From contig JAWHQI010000072.1 of NCBI GenBank assembly GCA_033032865.1, forward strand, positions 10,062,001-10,126,000: 64,000 bases of DNA, in the 5' to 3' direction. Source of the stretch: Dactylorhiza incarnata. Taxonomy: Eukaryota; Streptophyta; Magnoliopsida; Asparagales; Orchidaceae. Position 1 is the first letter of the stretch, and every line of letters starts with the position of its first letter. Both the position numbers and the translations under genes were made by a program. The notes below the pieces were generated by a model. The model worked only from the letters and a program-made list of their open reading frames with translations. It ran no database searches and was not told where the DNA came from. Of this stretch, positions 32,611 to 45,946 are shown in pieces.

Positions 32611-33337
32611 TTAACCTTTCCTAATTTCCTAGATTGCAGGTCTAGTTCTCTGCGCTCAACGCCGTCAACGAAGCTGTCCGAATTGACTGAATTGCTCGAG
32701 GGGCAAGACGGGAATTAATATCCCAAAAATGATGATCCGTGTGCTCGAAATCGACCAGCATGATTCGCCTATCAGGTAGTTATGGTGGTTACAACGACAA
32801 AATTACCAGGCTACCCCTGCCCAAGTCTATGAAAGGAGCTCATGACCTTCATTTCAAGACACCATGCCTTCTACGCCTGGGAGAGCTCCTGTGAAGATTT
32901 CCTTGGAATTCTCCTTCGACGCTTAAAGATTTCCTTCAGTCTTTTAAGATCTCCTTCGAATCTTCGAAGATCTCTTTCGAGTCTTCGAAGGTTACGAAAG
33001 GCGACTCGAGAATCTCACTTTCGTTCCCAAAAAAATACTTAGTCTATCTCTCGAGAGGTGTCCTGTCACCCTCGAGGTTTACTCTTTTTACATTGTAACG
33101 AGCAGCGTCCTGTCGCACTCGAGTTCCCAGCTTTCAATTGTAACAAACCAGAAGATAGTGGAATTTGGTCGGCACAGCTCCGACCGCGTGGTTGTTTACC
33201 CTTTCCGGGTTTTCCACGATAAAAGGTGTTCGTGTCATTTATTAACTCTTTCAATGGTTGTTTGCGCGCTCGGCTCACTCATGAGCTAAGGTGGTTCAAT
33301 TCGACCGGTCTACTAGAGCGTCGAGTGACCTGCAATA

Positions 33338-35821
33338 ATTTTCATGGTTTAATGCCATCAGTCTCTCTAAGAATACCTTCACATGCTCACAAGAGTGCAA
33401 CCAACGTGATCTCAAGATCTTTCTTCGGAGATCTGGCCGTTACTCACGCGTGGCCGTAAATCCGTAGGAAGAGCGTCAGCAATGCACTGGTCAAAGTAAT
33501 AAGTAATTACCAAACATCGAATCTTGAGGAACACGGACCTAAGATTAATTAAGATGCGAGCGTAGAGCGCATGATCATCCCCAGTTTGATGTAAATTTTG
33601 AGAAATCTCTAAGCAGTGGAAAACGCAATATCGTGCAAGTGTAAAATCACACGATCATGTCAAACTGGCTATTTACATACCACTGTGCGCCTTCCGCATG
33701 GGCGTTCGCGAAGAAGACACGCGAGTATCTTGGATACGATTTTTCTTAGGCCAAAAGTTGTAGGAATCGCACGCTCGTGCATTTCAGAGGCGCACGATCA
33801 TTCGTTTCACGACAGATTGCATAAGTGAAAGACTTGTGGGAAATAGTCTCAGCCACCCAGTACACCAAAAACAAGTTATAAATAGTACAATAAACTAAAA
33901 GGAAGTTTAATTAAAGGGGAGAGTGAAGAGATTATTGGGGTGCAGGTCACAAGAACTGTGCACCTTGTTCAGAAAGTAGGATTTGTCTCCTCGCGGCCTT
34001 AATTACGAGAGTGAACTCATTTTTGCTCGAATAGCGCTCTTATAAACTTTGAGATAACTGACAATATAGGATGTGAATCATAGTAATTAGGAGCCAAAAC
34101 CATGGTAACGAGAACAAACAGGATGTCAAAAACCCTATAAAAATCATTTATAAAATACACACAAATTTCGATGTTTGCTTGTCCACAAGCAAACTTATCC
34201 TACCCACCGGGGATAAATGAGATAAATGAACAATTAGTGCATGTATACAAGAGTGCTACCAACTATTCGGAGCTGTAATGAAAATAAAATTACAAAAATT
34301 AATTAAGCATAGGCATGAAATTAAAAAAATTCTAAAGTATAAAAGGTGGAAATTCTACACTTCTCAACTAGATACTAGGGCATTCTAAGCGTAGTGCATT
34401 GAGAGAACTATTAACTTTCTCAAATTTGGATTATTTACATGATATTACAGGGCAGCCTCCAAGAAAATATATCAATGATATCATAAGCTTGTCTTGTCAC
34501 ACTCTCTCCACTACACCGGTCTTAATTACAACATCACGAATCAAATAGGACTTAATTAGGATGTAGCATTAGACGTAGATTTAAGCTGAGGAATACAAGA
34601 ATAAACACATGACTTAAACACACTTAAACAAATGTGTTTGAATTTTGATTCAATCATTTTACCAAAGATAAATATATGAGATGTGACTCCCCCAACTTAT
34701 TCTTAAAACTATGGAGTCACTCTCAATTAGCTTCACACCCCAACATAAAGGTGTTTTTTCACATTTTGCTTGCTTTTTCTTCTCCAATTTTCATTTCACA
34801 TATAGTTTTCAAAACCCTTTCTTTTCATACCACTTTTATTGAGATAGTAAATTTTATCCTCTCATCTCGCATGAAACAATGTTTCAACTCCACCTTTTTC
34901 ACAATCACGGACACTATAATCACTAAATGCATGTAGATATGAATAAAACTCACAATTTTACGAGTAACAGTGGGTTAGCTTTTTAGCCTTGGTGAAAGTA
35001 AAGGTGGGGATAATCAAGAAAAAGAGTACAATAGAGCTTGAGTGGTTTGTACAATGGTATTAAGCATTTTGGAAAGGTGCAAAAGCTCAAGCTTTCCAAA
35101 CGAATGATTGTATCACTTTCATAACGCTATAACATCCTATGTAAATGCTTTGAGAATCGTTATAGGCAAGTTCTACCACTAAGAAAGAATACATTTTCCT
35201 AGCGACCCTATAATACTTCCTTAGAAACATTTCACATACTAGTGTACTACATTAATCGAAGAAAGTTGCTACAATCTAGTGAGAAGAGATTAATAAGAAA
35301 ATTTAGACATATAGAACGTTTAGAATCAAGTGATAAAGACTTGATAAACTTAAAGAAATTCTCAAACTAACATCGCTCGTAAAGAACTAATCAATAACAT
35401 ACAGTAAAATAAAATTTTAACTTCATATCACTAGTGAAATAAGAATTGATAAACTAGGGAGACAAATAATCCAAGAAAAAAAATTGGGTGCTAAAATGAT
35501 AAGATAAGAGTAAAAAATGTAATAAATAAAATAAGTGCATATGGATGAAATAGAGAATAGTGGGGATTTGTGGATAAAACCTAAACTCCCCCCCCCCCCC
35601 CCCCCCCCCTCCCCCCACACACACAAATTTAAATGAAGCATTGCTATAAATACATGAAAATATATTTAGGCAATGCTTGAAGTATCGCATGACTCGAAGC
35701 ACGGGATCTACAAAGAAGGATTAGCACACAATAAGAACAAACAAACAAGGAAAGAAATAGCTAAGTCAAGTTAAACTAAACAAATAAAGAAGTTTAAAAT
35801 ACAGGAAATAAAGATAAGCTT
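33338..35821 (-). other. 3' non-coding part of the Athila-type remnant
   Basis: AT-rich, no intact frame. The 'gggggagtca' motif near 34690 is the only recognised signal. Any LTR must lie within 33338-34600 but its ends are not visible without a second copy. Confidence 0.45.
35588..35616. repeat. poly(C) run (22 C, one T, 6 C)
   Basis: C run 35588-35609, T, then CCCCCC followed by (AC)5. Open frames rich in Gly on the minus strand come from this run. Confidence 0.95.
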
Positions 35822-35999
35822 GATGTGCCTCCCAAGAGCTCTTTGTTTAACGTCCTTGAGATAGAACAAATCCATAAATTAATATATAAATAAGTTATAA
35901 GCTGATTTATGATAATATTCAGCAACCAAATGAGAAGGTCTAGAGACCATGGTAACGAATTGAAGTTGGGAGAAATGCTAGTTCCTCTTGTCTCGGCCT

Positions 36000-36942
36000 C
36001 CTCCTTCTCCCATCTCAGCAGTGATATGTGTTTGCTCCTTGGGATTTGTTAATTTATTAATTTTTCAAGGAATAATAGTTCTACCCTCAAATGTCAGTGC
36101 GGATTCAGAAGTGATATGTGTTTGCTCCTTGGGATTTGTTTCAGTATTGCTCAACAGAGTGCTCTGTTGCCGACTGATCAAAACATTAGCTAACTTCTCC
36201 ATTTGCGTATCCAAGTTCTTTATGGACACCTTCTGGTTTTGCAAGTTGGATTCAGTGTGTGCCATACATTTTTCCATTAAAGCTTCCAAGTTGCACTTCT
36301 GGTCGTGTTGTTGTGGTTGCTGCTAGGGGAATAATTGTGTTAAGTGTGCTGACTTCTAGTCACTTGCCTGTTTTGGTCATGCTGCTTATTTATCCAAGAA
36401 AAGTTGGGGTAATTATGCCACCCTGCATTGTAGGAGTTGAAGTACAGGTTATTCCTCTGTTATTTTCAACATAATTAGAATCCGCATTAGAATACAAAGG
36501 GAAAAAACAGCAGAAGCATTGCCCATTTGGCACTCAAAACCATGGTGCCCGGGGTGCCATAGTTGTCACATGTAATATCCATGACCACGGTAGGTGGAGA
36601 CGAAGAGGTGCCCATGTTGCTCAAACTATCCAATTTATTCTCCATGACACTCATCTGAGCATTGAGTGCAGTGTAAGCATCAACTTCAGAGACACCCACA
36701 ACTTTTGGGGACGCTTGACATGAAGTCCATTAGTAAATATTCGAGGCAATCTCCTTCAGCAGTGTCATAGATTCCTCTAGTGTATTCCTCATCATTGTGC
36801 CTCCTGTGACTACAACAATAGTAGACCGAAAGTGGGGTCAAGACCATAATACAAAGTTTGTACCTAAAACTAAAGAAGGATCTCATAGCGAGGGCACTTC
36901 CGTAGTAAGTTAAAAAATTTCTCTCAATTCTATGGCAGGGAC
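36000..36942 (-). pseudogene. Athila-type gag, C-terminal half, degenerate
   Basis: Read in shifting minus frames: VQTLYYGLDPHFRSTIVVVT, TLEESMTLLKEIASNIY (then a stop where Trp-rich sequence is expected), VVGVSEVDAYTALNAQMS, and, after a gap, MEALMEKCMAHTESNLQNQK ... LANVLISRQQS ... SNTETNPKEQ. This order (GLDP...TGGT, EVDA...LNAQ, NLQNQ...LSNTE.NPKE) is that of Athila gag. A ~30-base segment is present twice (36022-36051 and 36113-36142), and multiple stops and shifts occur. The right-hand continuation is at 54805-55030. Confidence 0.75.
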
Positions 36943-39900
36943 TGTAAGATCCCCCTCCCGGAACACAAAACACGACCGATGGGAGCCTTATGCCCAGGAT
37001 AGCCGCCTTGCGAAAGCGCCAGCGCACGAGCTAGCCTCCCCCACAAGACGCCTATCCTGCCGGCCAAACCAACTGAACAGCGCCAACCCAGCAATAATAG
37101 AAAGCATTAAAGTCATAGGTTCACAATAAGTAATAAAGTCCAGAACAGTACAGAGAAAAGCAGAAAGCTACACAAGCTCCTGCAAATCATCAGAGTAACC
37201 AGCTAAATGCCCCAAGGGCTACCTCTCAAAACACTCACCCGCCTCTGCCACTGACGGCAGCTAAGGTACCATAAACCCCAGCCCTGCACACCTGACCTGG
37301 CTGGCCTCCGGTGTTGAACGCTGCTATACCACTGATTGTGCTCCTAACAAGAGGGACGTAGCAACCGTTAGTCATAAAGACTAAGTGGCTTCCCATCCGC
37401 TCCCCCGACGACTCCAAGGCACTGGGCGGAAGGAAAGGAAGAAAAGCTGCAATATAACAGTAATATACAAAGAAGGTGACGGGGAAAGTAAACTAGTGTA
37501 TACACAAATTCTAAGCTACACAAGTGTAAAAGGGGCTAATCTAATCATGTATAAGCAGAAGTATAATAAAGGTGTACAACAGTAAATAAACAGTAAGTAA
37601 AGCAGGTAAAGCAATGCAGTAAGAACAGTAGCGACAAGTAATCAATCTCGTACCCTAACTTATATGAATGCCCATACAAACTTATAAGTTAGGATTTCCA
37701 GGAATTATAACTCATCATATAAAAGAGCCCATACTAATTTATATGATGAGGATCCGTAAGTGCGTATGCTATGCTATGCCATTAATGTTTTATGCAATGA
37801 AACTCTCACACACGACTCTATGCTCATAGACCTTTGTAGTTCCCTCTGTTTGAAAGGAAGCCAACCTCTCGGGTACCAACCGCTGTGACACACGGTGGTA
37901 GCGGACCGGGCTGTCCACTCCTAGGTGGGTATACACTATACCAGGCCTAGACCGCATGTACGCCTCGACGCTAAACAACCGCGGAGCTCTGCGTACTCTT
38001 TGCTGGAGTCCAACAGGCTGTGAGCCAAGTGAGAGGTGTCATCGATGAACTGTCGTCCCGACACGCAGCCAAGCTGGCCCCTTAGACCCCTACACACCCG
38101 CTAAGTCAACGTACCGCAGTCGGAGTGACGACCTGCCTAGTACCGAAGACCTGCCACATTTCTGAGAATGTTACCGGGATAATCATCCCCTCGAGGTTCC
38201 CGCTCGTCTAACCGGGCACCACAATCCTGCCACTCCCGCAACTGGGAGGAGATACATAAATCCAATTTTACCCTAATATGACTACTCTTGCCTACTTTAA
38301 TTGTTATTGCAATTTAGGGTTGATCTTGGACTTTCCGAGGTACACCCGGTGAAGGGCTCTCATCGGTACTAGGGAACACGATGGGCTGAATCTCAAACTC
38401 CCTTCACAAGACATTGAATTGGTTGGTGATTTATTGCTCCTTCTTTATATTGCTCTTAAATAGACAGTGAATTTGGACACTAGACCTTCTTGGCCCAATT
38501 GGGCCAAGTGCAGCTTTCCCTCTCTCTCCTGACTTAAACTTGACCTGAATCCCTCAAGTGGTGACCCCTCATGGGTAGACATATTAATCATGAGCTCCTT
38601 ATCACTACACATCAGTCATCTTCCAAGTCCCATGGGTCTAGAGGGTCAGATTACAAAAACCAGTTTTGCTAAACGCAGACCACCTAAGGGTAATCCTCCT
38701 TCCCAAAGGGAAAACCCTAACCACAGGTCCTATGGTTCCACAAATTTTATCCAAGGTTCCTAATGACCTAAATAGAACATTGCTCAATTTTTATAATTTT
38801 CCAACTTAATTTAATATTTAATTATTTTTCTTGAATATTGAGACACACCCTAAATTGTTCATGAAGTACTCTAAATTTTGGTCCAATGCCTACCAAATAA
38901 TTATCATGTATGTATACTGAATTCATATGCATAACCACCAAAGATGTAGGTTCATAATTACTGTTTTGCCCCTGAATTAAATAACTGAAGATAAATCCAA
39001 AATCACCCAATTAATTAAATAAATAACAAAATTGCATTGTAAAATCCAGAACAATTCCCATAGGTTGTTGTCATTGACGTGATACTCATATAAAAATTTC
39101 ATAGAGTTTCAAGGTGATTTGCTCAAGTATTTGTATAAGTCATCAAAAGGGCATAAATGGTAATTTTCTTATGAATACAAACATTTTCACTATAAGTGTT
39201 CCAAGTAAAATTTCAAATACCACATATCACCATAAGTAACCTTCCTATAGAGTTTGGGGGCCTTATGTATGGTTTTACTATACATCATAATTAAATTCCC
39301 AAAACTTAGGTTTTTCACAAAAATCATAAAATGGATAAGTTCCTAAGTAAATGGCATCCCAAATGATTCCAATGCTTTAGAATATGAATGTCAATGTCTG
39401 GCCTAAATTTCAGAATTTTTTGAGGACAAATGCCATTTAATATTAATTTATTTTCAAAAGTGGCATATGTGTAAATTCAACCAAAGAGGCATGGACAAAT
39501 CATCAAGGATCATAAGATTAAATCCAGAGGATACTAACACTTCAATTGACATCATTGTTCAATTTAGTAAGGTGAAGATAACCCCAAGTTCTTGATTTGA
39601 CTTGATCCATCAATTAAGCAGATTTCTCCAAAACTCAAAATAAATACTAATTAAATAGTAAAAATCTCATGATAATTCTCCTAGCCCTATAACACTATTC
39701 TCCACCTAGAGATGAAGTTTGGTTGTCTAGATATGCGTTTAGGTCCTAGTTGCTTCATTAAGGCCCAAAAGGGCAATTAAGTAATTTTAGAGGTATGGGC
39801 TAGGGTTTTTGGTCTCCATTGCTCCAATCACCCATTAATGATGAGCAAGACCCTACACAATCCCTAAGCCCCATTACCACTGGATTTGGATAAGCCCTTA

Positions 39901-42283
39901 AGGCTAAGCACCAAAATCCACAAGCCACCAAGACTAAGTGGTTTTCAAACCTAGGGCATCAAAATGTCCCTTGGGGGTTCACCATTAAGATGAACTCCAA
40001 TTGTCCTCAAATTTGAAACAGAGGCTACTCATATACATATCTACATGCCACCAAAAATTTGGGGCCATTAGGGGTGATTACACCCACTAATTATTCTTAG
40101 GTCAATTTTCTAAGTTATGATCAAAATTATAACAAAAGTGCCCTAAACATACAAATAGTTGGGCACAGGGTAGGACTAGGGTACATAAAATTCTTTTTAA
40201 ACTCGGCTATGTAAGAGTGGAAGAAAATTGCAGTTATTAAAATAAAATTACTAGCACACATCTTAAGCACATCAGACGATCACCTCATCGTCTACCTCCA
40301 GCCTAGGGCTGCGATCTGCCCAACCTGAAATATAACACATCTCTTCGTCGGCCACCAAAAACCCCAAACCGACCGACTAACACCGCCACCACCTTCCTCG
40401 CTTTGAGGTACATCGACGAGTGACGTGTTAGCGGTCGGAAGTGGCCGGAACATTTACCCGGAACATTTATTTCAGGCCGTCTCTTCACGGCTTGATCTCC
40501 AATCGACTCTATTGAGATCGATATCTCACCTAGTGTGATCTAGGAAACTAGCACCAAGGGAGAGGGGAGGAAGCTCACCGAGTGTCCATGCATGCTACCC
40601 AATAGCCGCGTATGTGGCGTTTGCGCGTCGCTCCCGTCATGGTCGAATCTCGCCGAATCGGATCTCGTCGATCATCGTCGATGTGGTGTCGTCCTTTTGA
40701 GTGCGCTGCCGCTGCCCTATTTTTGGAGAGGGCCTTGCTACTGTTTTGAGAGCTAGAACGCTCTCGGTTGGAGCGTCATCGTCGGAAATGGAGGAGATGG
40801 CTGGATCTGGAGGTGAAGGAGGAGAGCTCAACTTGTTGGAGAGGGGGCGGTCATGTATGTTGGAATGAGAGAGAGAGAGAGAGACTTGGAGCTCAGATCT
40901 GGAAGAAATGGAGGTGGGAAACTTGATGGTGATCGGAGCTTGAGAGGGGCGGCCGGATCTCGAAGAAGATCAGAGATCTCGCCGGATCTATGGAGGGCGA
41001 CGACTTTGGAACGGGTGAAGCTCGCCGGAGTGGGAGAGGAGAGGTGGTCGGAGCTTTGGGTTGGCTTGGCGGAGGCGGCTCGGCCATGGATCTGGGTGAA
41101 GAGCTTCAGTCATGGATTTGGTTAGAGAGAGAGAGGAGATGAAGGAGATCGCCGGCCTTGGCGGAGAAGGTGGAGATCTTTCCGGAGAAGGAAGAGGAGG
41201 AGCTCGGCCATGGAGGAGAGCAGCAGGCTGCCATGGGAGAGGTGGAGCTTGCCGAAAAAGGAAGTGCGCCGGAGGTCGGACTCGCCGGAGGAGGATGCGC
41301 TGGAGGGAGATGGTTTCTTGTCGGAGCTCTCGCCGGAGTCGGAGCGGCCAGGGCTGGAGGTCTCGCCGGAGTAGTTCACGAGAGAGGGAGAGAGAGTGAG
41401 AATCGGCTGGGGAGTTTGACGGCGGGCTACTGGGAGGGAGAGATCGGCAAGGGTTAGTTTTAAACCTAATGTCCCGTGAGTGTTTATATTTATATAAAGT
41501 AATAATAATAATATATTATTATTATTATTATTATTATAACCCTTACCATTCAAACACTCGTGTCTTGCTGCAGAGAACTCGGATTTCGCCCCGGATGGGC
41601 TCGTTTCGACCGTCTCGTTGACACGCATCCAACGAAATGATCAGAGGTCAATTCCGAGTTCGTTTGCTCCTTTTATGCTCCCCGGAGCGTTAACGACCTA
41701 ATTTACTTATATGTTAAAAACCCTTCAAACGACGCCAGAATCACAAACAAATAAATCCGTTGAACTCATACTATTGTTACGAGTCTAACAAGACCGACTG
41801 GGGTCAATTGTGAGGTCGTTTGGTCAATTTCACCATTTTGGATAAATATGCTATTCGCAGACCACATTAATAAATTCGCCGATTCTCATCAGAATCTAGC
41901 GCGGACAGTTTTATTGAACTCGTATAGGCTTCACGAGTCTAACAAAACTGACTGGGGTGAAGACCGAGACCGTCTGCTGCATATCGCCTTTTGGATAAAT
42001 ATGCTATTCGCAGACCGTGTCATTTGAGCTAACGTACGCACTATAATTCCTTCAAGGCGGCACGCCTCCTTCGAGTTTTATTGCTCAAATTATACTCTCC
42101 GGACAGCTCGGATCCCGATACAACAAACATCGAGACAAGGAATAGAAATGGTATTCGCCGCGTTCGTCGAGTGCACTCCTCCGGCTCAGGTGCAAGTCGG
42201 CCCCCCAATACACCACGAGCTCGAGTCAACTCGCTCGACTCAAAAACGCGCACAAGGGGTCTAGCTCGAATCGGGATGTTACA
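36943..42283 (-). repeat. LARD-like LTR 1 (3' LTR in minus orientation)
   Basis: 5341 bp, colinear with 49461-54804. A minus-strand TATA-like block (TTTATATTTATATAAA at 41483-41498) and an (ATT)n run (41506-41537) lie near the minus-strand start; the ATT run is longer here than in LTR 3. Open frames near 40853-41628 are low-complexity and not called. Confidence 0.9.
41483..41498 (-). promoter_or_regulatory. probable LTR promoter TATA block
   Basis: The minus strand reads TTTATATAAATATAAA; the same block is at 54019-54034 in LTR 3. It would start transcripts about 800 bases into a 5.3-kb LTR. Confidence 0.45.
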
Positions 42284-45200
42284 AATCCAATAAACTCATC
42301 ATATTAATTCGTGGGCACTTCATCCATAATAATTTCAAGTGTATGTATGCACTCTCAATTGTTGCGATTTATACATAGAAACTAGATTGCATGCGCACTC
42401 TTGCCCTATGAAGTCATACGACCTAATAATGACACACACTATTTCAAAAATCGCTACATCAGTTTAACTGATTATGTTGTGATTTAATCTCAAGCATACA
42501 ACATACAAGAGAACATTTAGCAAGGACTCGGTATGAACGTCATCAAGCATGCTACTCGTTTATAAAACCACGATGCAACCGGCAACCACTACCAACATCT
42601 ATATCGCTAACCAGGTTCTATGAACCAACATGACTGTCGAGCCACCAGCTCGTTTACACCTTGCAGGACTAGATCTCAAAACACTATATCTCTATAGCAG
42701 GTGTCATCATCAGTCGTCTTGCATCAATATCATACCTGTCTGTCATGAGTCTCCAACACAAATCCTCGGTAATTTTATGTAATTTATAATATCATTACAT
42801 ATGTACGCAAACCAGTGCATAGACACCACTATTGTGAATTTGTTAACTTAACAACCACGTTGCAAAACCTTGACGCTAAGAGTGCTACGATTTAAACCAA
42901 TTATCCTAAATATGTCACTTTTAAACACACCTCATTGATCAACAATCAAATACAACTCCAACTCAACAAATTTCAAGGCGTCCCCCAAAATTTGTCGCGC
43001 GGTCATCGGACCGACCATTGATCACTGAGAGGCACTACAACACTATCAAGAGGATTCAAGATTTCACTTACTACACTCATAAGGTTCTAATGATGGAACT
43101 CATGCTATTAAAGCCCAAGGACTACCACCAAGTCCTTATGTCATCCAAACACTTGTCAGGATCCGACTAGTGCATAGCAGCACTCAAGGACTGCCAACTC
43201 AAGTCCTTACCATCACATCAGGATATCATCGCATCCTTCACATAGTATTGACATCCATCTAAAACCGTGCTAAATTTTACTCAACGTCACCCACAAAGGT
43301 CCTAATTGGCACTCAGCAGGGTGCATTCATATCCTCAATTACCCAGCTATATGATTTATCCAGGAGTTCATGTATGAAAACCCGACAACCTCGGTGTATA
43401 TCCCAAAATGTTTTAGATCATCATTTCTCCTTGGTCTACTTCTCCGCATAACCTTCGATCAGAGCAAAGACATAACCATCCTTTAGGTACTCACATCTGT
43501 CATTCTGGTAGGGGACTCAACGTAATCCAAAACTTGGTGTTTAACCATCCACCTTGCTTAAAATGACTCATTCATCAAGGTGTACCTAATTCTAATATCG
43601 TCGACTTGTAACAACTTAGATGAGAAAACCTCATTATAGCAAGGCTAAGAGAAGCAGTCTGCAAAGATTTTTAACTCCCGGTGAAACCTCAGTTGGTCCA
43701 TTAGCTAGGCCAATAAATGAAGAAAAAGGGTTAGCCCCCGTACACCTAAGTTATGTCTCTTTGACCACCAGTATGGTGCATTCACCCCTTGTATGCACAC
43801 CGGCCCTATGGGCATGCCGTCCTCGATTAGGAGTTTTACCCTATACGCACTTGCCACAAGGCACTTGAATAATAGTTCCTGGGACCTATTAAAGTGTTCT
43901 AGGCCCTCAAAGCTACCATTTTCACAACCTTTTTAGGGGTCGACATGTTCCCGACTACAGAATGGTCACTTTCTAGGCTCGCAGTCTAAATGGATGTAAA
44001 CTACAACGAGGAGCATCACATTGTGGGTACGAACATCAAACTTAGAGGTCTCTTACTGCCTCAATAGTAGATAAGAAGCACTACTTCTAACCGCGATACT
44101 AGTCACGAGTTGCTCTCCTATAAGGGGGTCTTAACATTTATCATGTGATATCATTATATTTACTGTTGATAATTAAAATTTATTTCCTAAAATCGTGAAT
44201 CTTTCTAAAGGCAATCGTGGTATTTTCGATTTATGTGTTCTGACTCTCTATATCATCATATTTATAGTAAAAGGATTCATACACATAATATGCATCTTCC
44301 AAATTAAGCAAGTGACTGGCTAACTTTTAACTTTTGGGAGGCAAAGATACTTCCAATGTCATGTCATGGCAAAATATTCATGTGTTTAATCATCAAGAAT
44401 TTCCACCATTTATCTTTTGGTACATAAAACAATCAAGTTCGCATTCACCTCATTTCACTTGCCATGATGATATCCTATCTCAATCCACAAATCCCCAACA
44501 TGATGTTATTGCTTCAAGAATTTAAGCTTGGACAAATTTATATTTTCAATGATTCCCAAAAATCAACAATTGTTCGACTTGTGATGTTTTAACAATTTAT
44601 CTTAGTGATATTACAAACCATCGTTGCGGGCTTAGAGGGAGGTATATCTATCGCTTCCTTCTAAGAGCACAAGAACCCGAGTCAGGTATTACTTTGGTCC
44701 AACCTAGATCATAGTTAGACTTGCACCGAATTCAAAATTAGTGCCGAATTTCTTTTAGGATCCAGATAGTTCCATTTAAAGGGCCTCTTACTAGTCGATT
44801 TGGATCTATTAATTTTTCCTAACATCCCTTTAACATACAAGTCATTGCAAATTTCCTAACTTCCTGGGATGGTTGATCATTAAACCACTCGTACATATAC
44901 AAACTTCATTATATCATCATGAGGGTACATAATTTCATCAAGTACCAAGCTATAATGTCATCAAAAGTTAAGTATAGGTCGATACAGATATTTACCAAAA
45001 CGGCTAACTTACTACTTTCCTCGTTACTTATCCACATAATCTTAGAACACTATAAAGGAAATGATCATCTTCAAAAATGCTTTTCCTCTCTTATTCCGCT
45101 AATAAAATTCCTATCAACCCAAACATGGCCTTAGCAGTCTGCTTTGCTTAAGATGAATTAACTCTCAAGGGTCAAAACTTCAAATGTCAAAAATTATAAA

Positions 45201-45946
45201 GATTCTAACTCCTCAAGGGATCCAAGACGGTACATAACTAGCCCAATAAACGAAGAGATAAGCCCCCGTATCTCTTCGACTGAGTTTCTTCTACCACCAA
45301 TATAACACATTAGTCCCAAAATGAGCCTTCTCTGGATCCGAATTCTTATCATATCTCCTCCATATGAAACCTTCTACATAAATAGAAGTGAGAGGTATTG
45401 ACATACAGAATAAAAGGCATGCTTGGTGGTCTCTTACTAAGCTGATAATGGACTACTGGCACCAATCTCATTGAGATTGCCCTAAATTTTTTTGGGTAAG
45501 ATGACAATATTACTCCATATCTGGGATAGAAATCTCAGGGTGCGGGTCTTTAGCATTTACACTCATATTAAACTCTTCCCTTAGTCACTCAAGGTCACTT
45601 ATTGCTTGGCTCAATCATCCCCAAGATCCGTATAACGCTAGGATACGTCATGACTTATCCTACTAAATCGACCAAAATGGTATCTCATGCCAAACCAACT
45701 ATGACTGTTGGAATGGGAAAACAAATACTGTCTCGGAATGAGCCAACATCTATACGTAAGGGTACGAGTTTGGCTTAGGTTGGCACTTTCTATAGGAAAA
45801 AGCGGACATACTTGTTGTGAATTACACATGGGCACACCACTGCTTCCGCTGCATCAGTTTATCCTCAAACTGATCTAGCTAGCAGGGGGTAGCCTAGTGG
45901 TCTAATGGACTTCTTTATCTCAGGATCGTTGCAAGCTGATACCATT
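42284..45946 (-). other. LARD-like interior, non-coding (3663 bp)
   Basis: No frame longer than about 80 codons and no retroviral motif on either strand. The minus-strand end next to LTR 1 ('gagtttattggattTGTAAC') lacks an obvious polypurine tract. Confidence 0.8.
45935..45944 (-). promoter_or_regulatory. primer binding site beside LTR 2
   Basis: TGGTATCAGC on the minus strand, two bases from the LTR end; repeated at 49458-49449. Confidence 0.75.

Larger units (their letters stand above)
19660..33337 (+). mobile_element. Tat-like solo LTR, split by nested insertions
   Basis: The left part (19660-19865) and right part (32165-33337) join into one sequence colinear with the 9899-11401 LTR: repeated 'gcgcgctcagaacgcttccg' units, 'gacaaaattaccaggctacc', a decayed TATA ('gtctatgaaaggagc'), 'gtcggcacagctccgaccgc', 'gggttttccacg', and the end 'ggtctactagagcgtcgag' + 'tgacctgcaata'. 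No PBS or gag follows, so it looks solo. The left boundary is uncertain. Confidence 0.7.

Noticed and set aside
41122..41628. A 168-codon minus frame in LTR 1, with a 163-codon counterpart in LTR 3 (53658-54149)
   Set aside because: Preserved in both LTRs, but low-complexity (Ser-rich, Asn/Leu from ATT repeats). The length difference lies in a 3-base microsatellite, which cannot break the frame. It also spans the TATA block.
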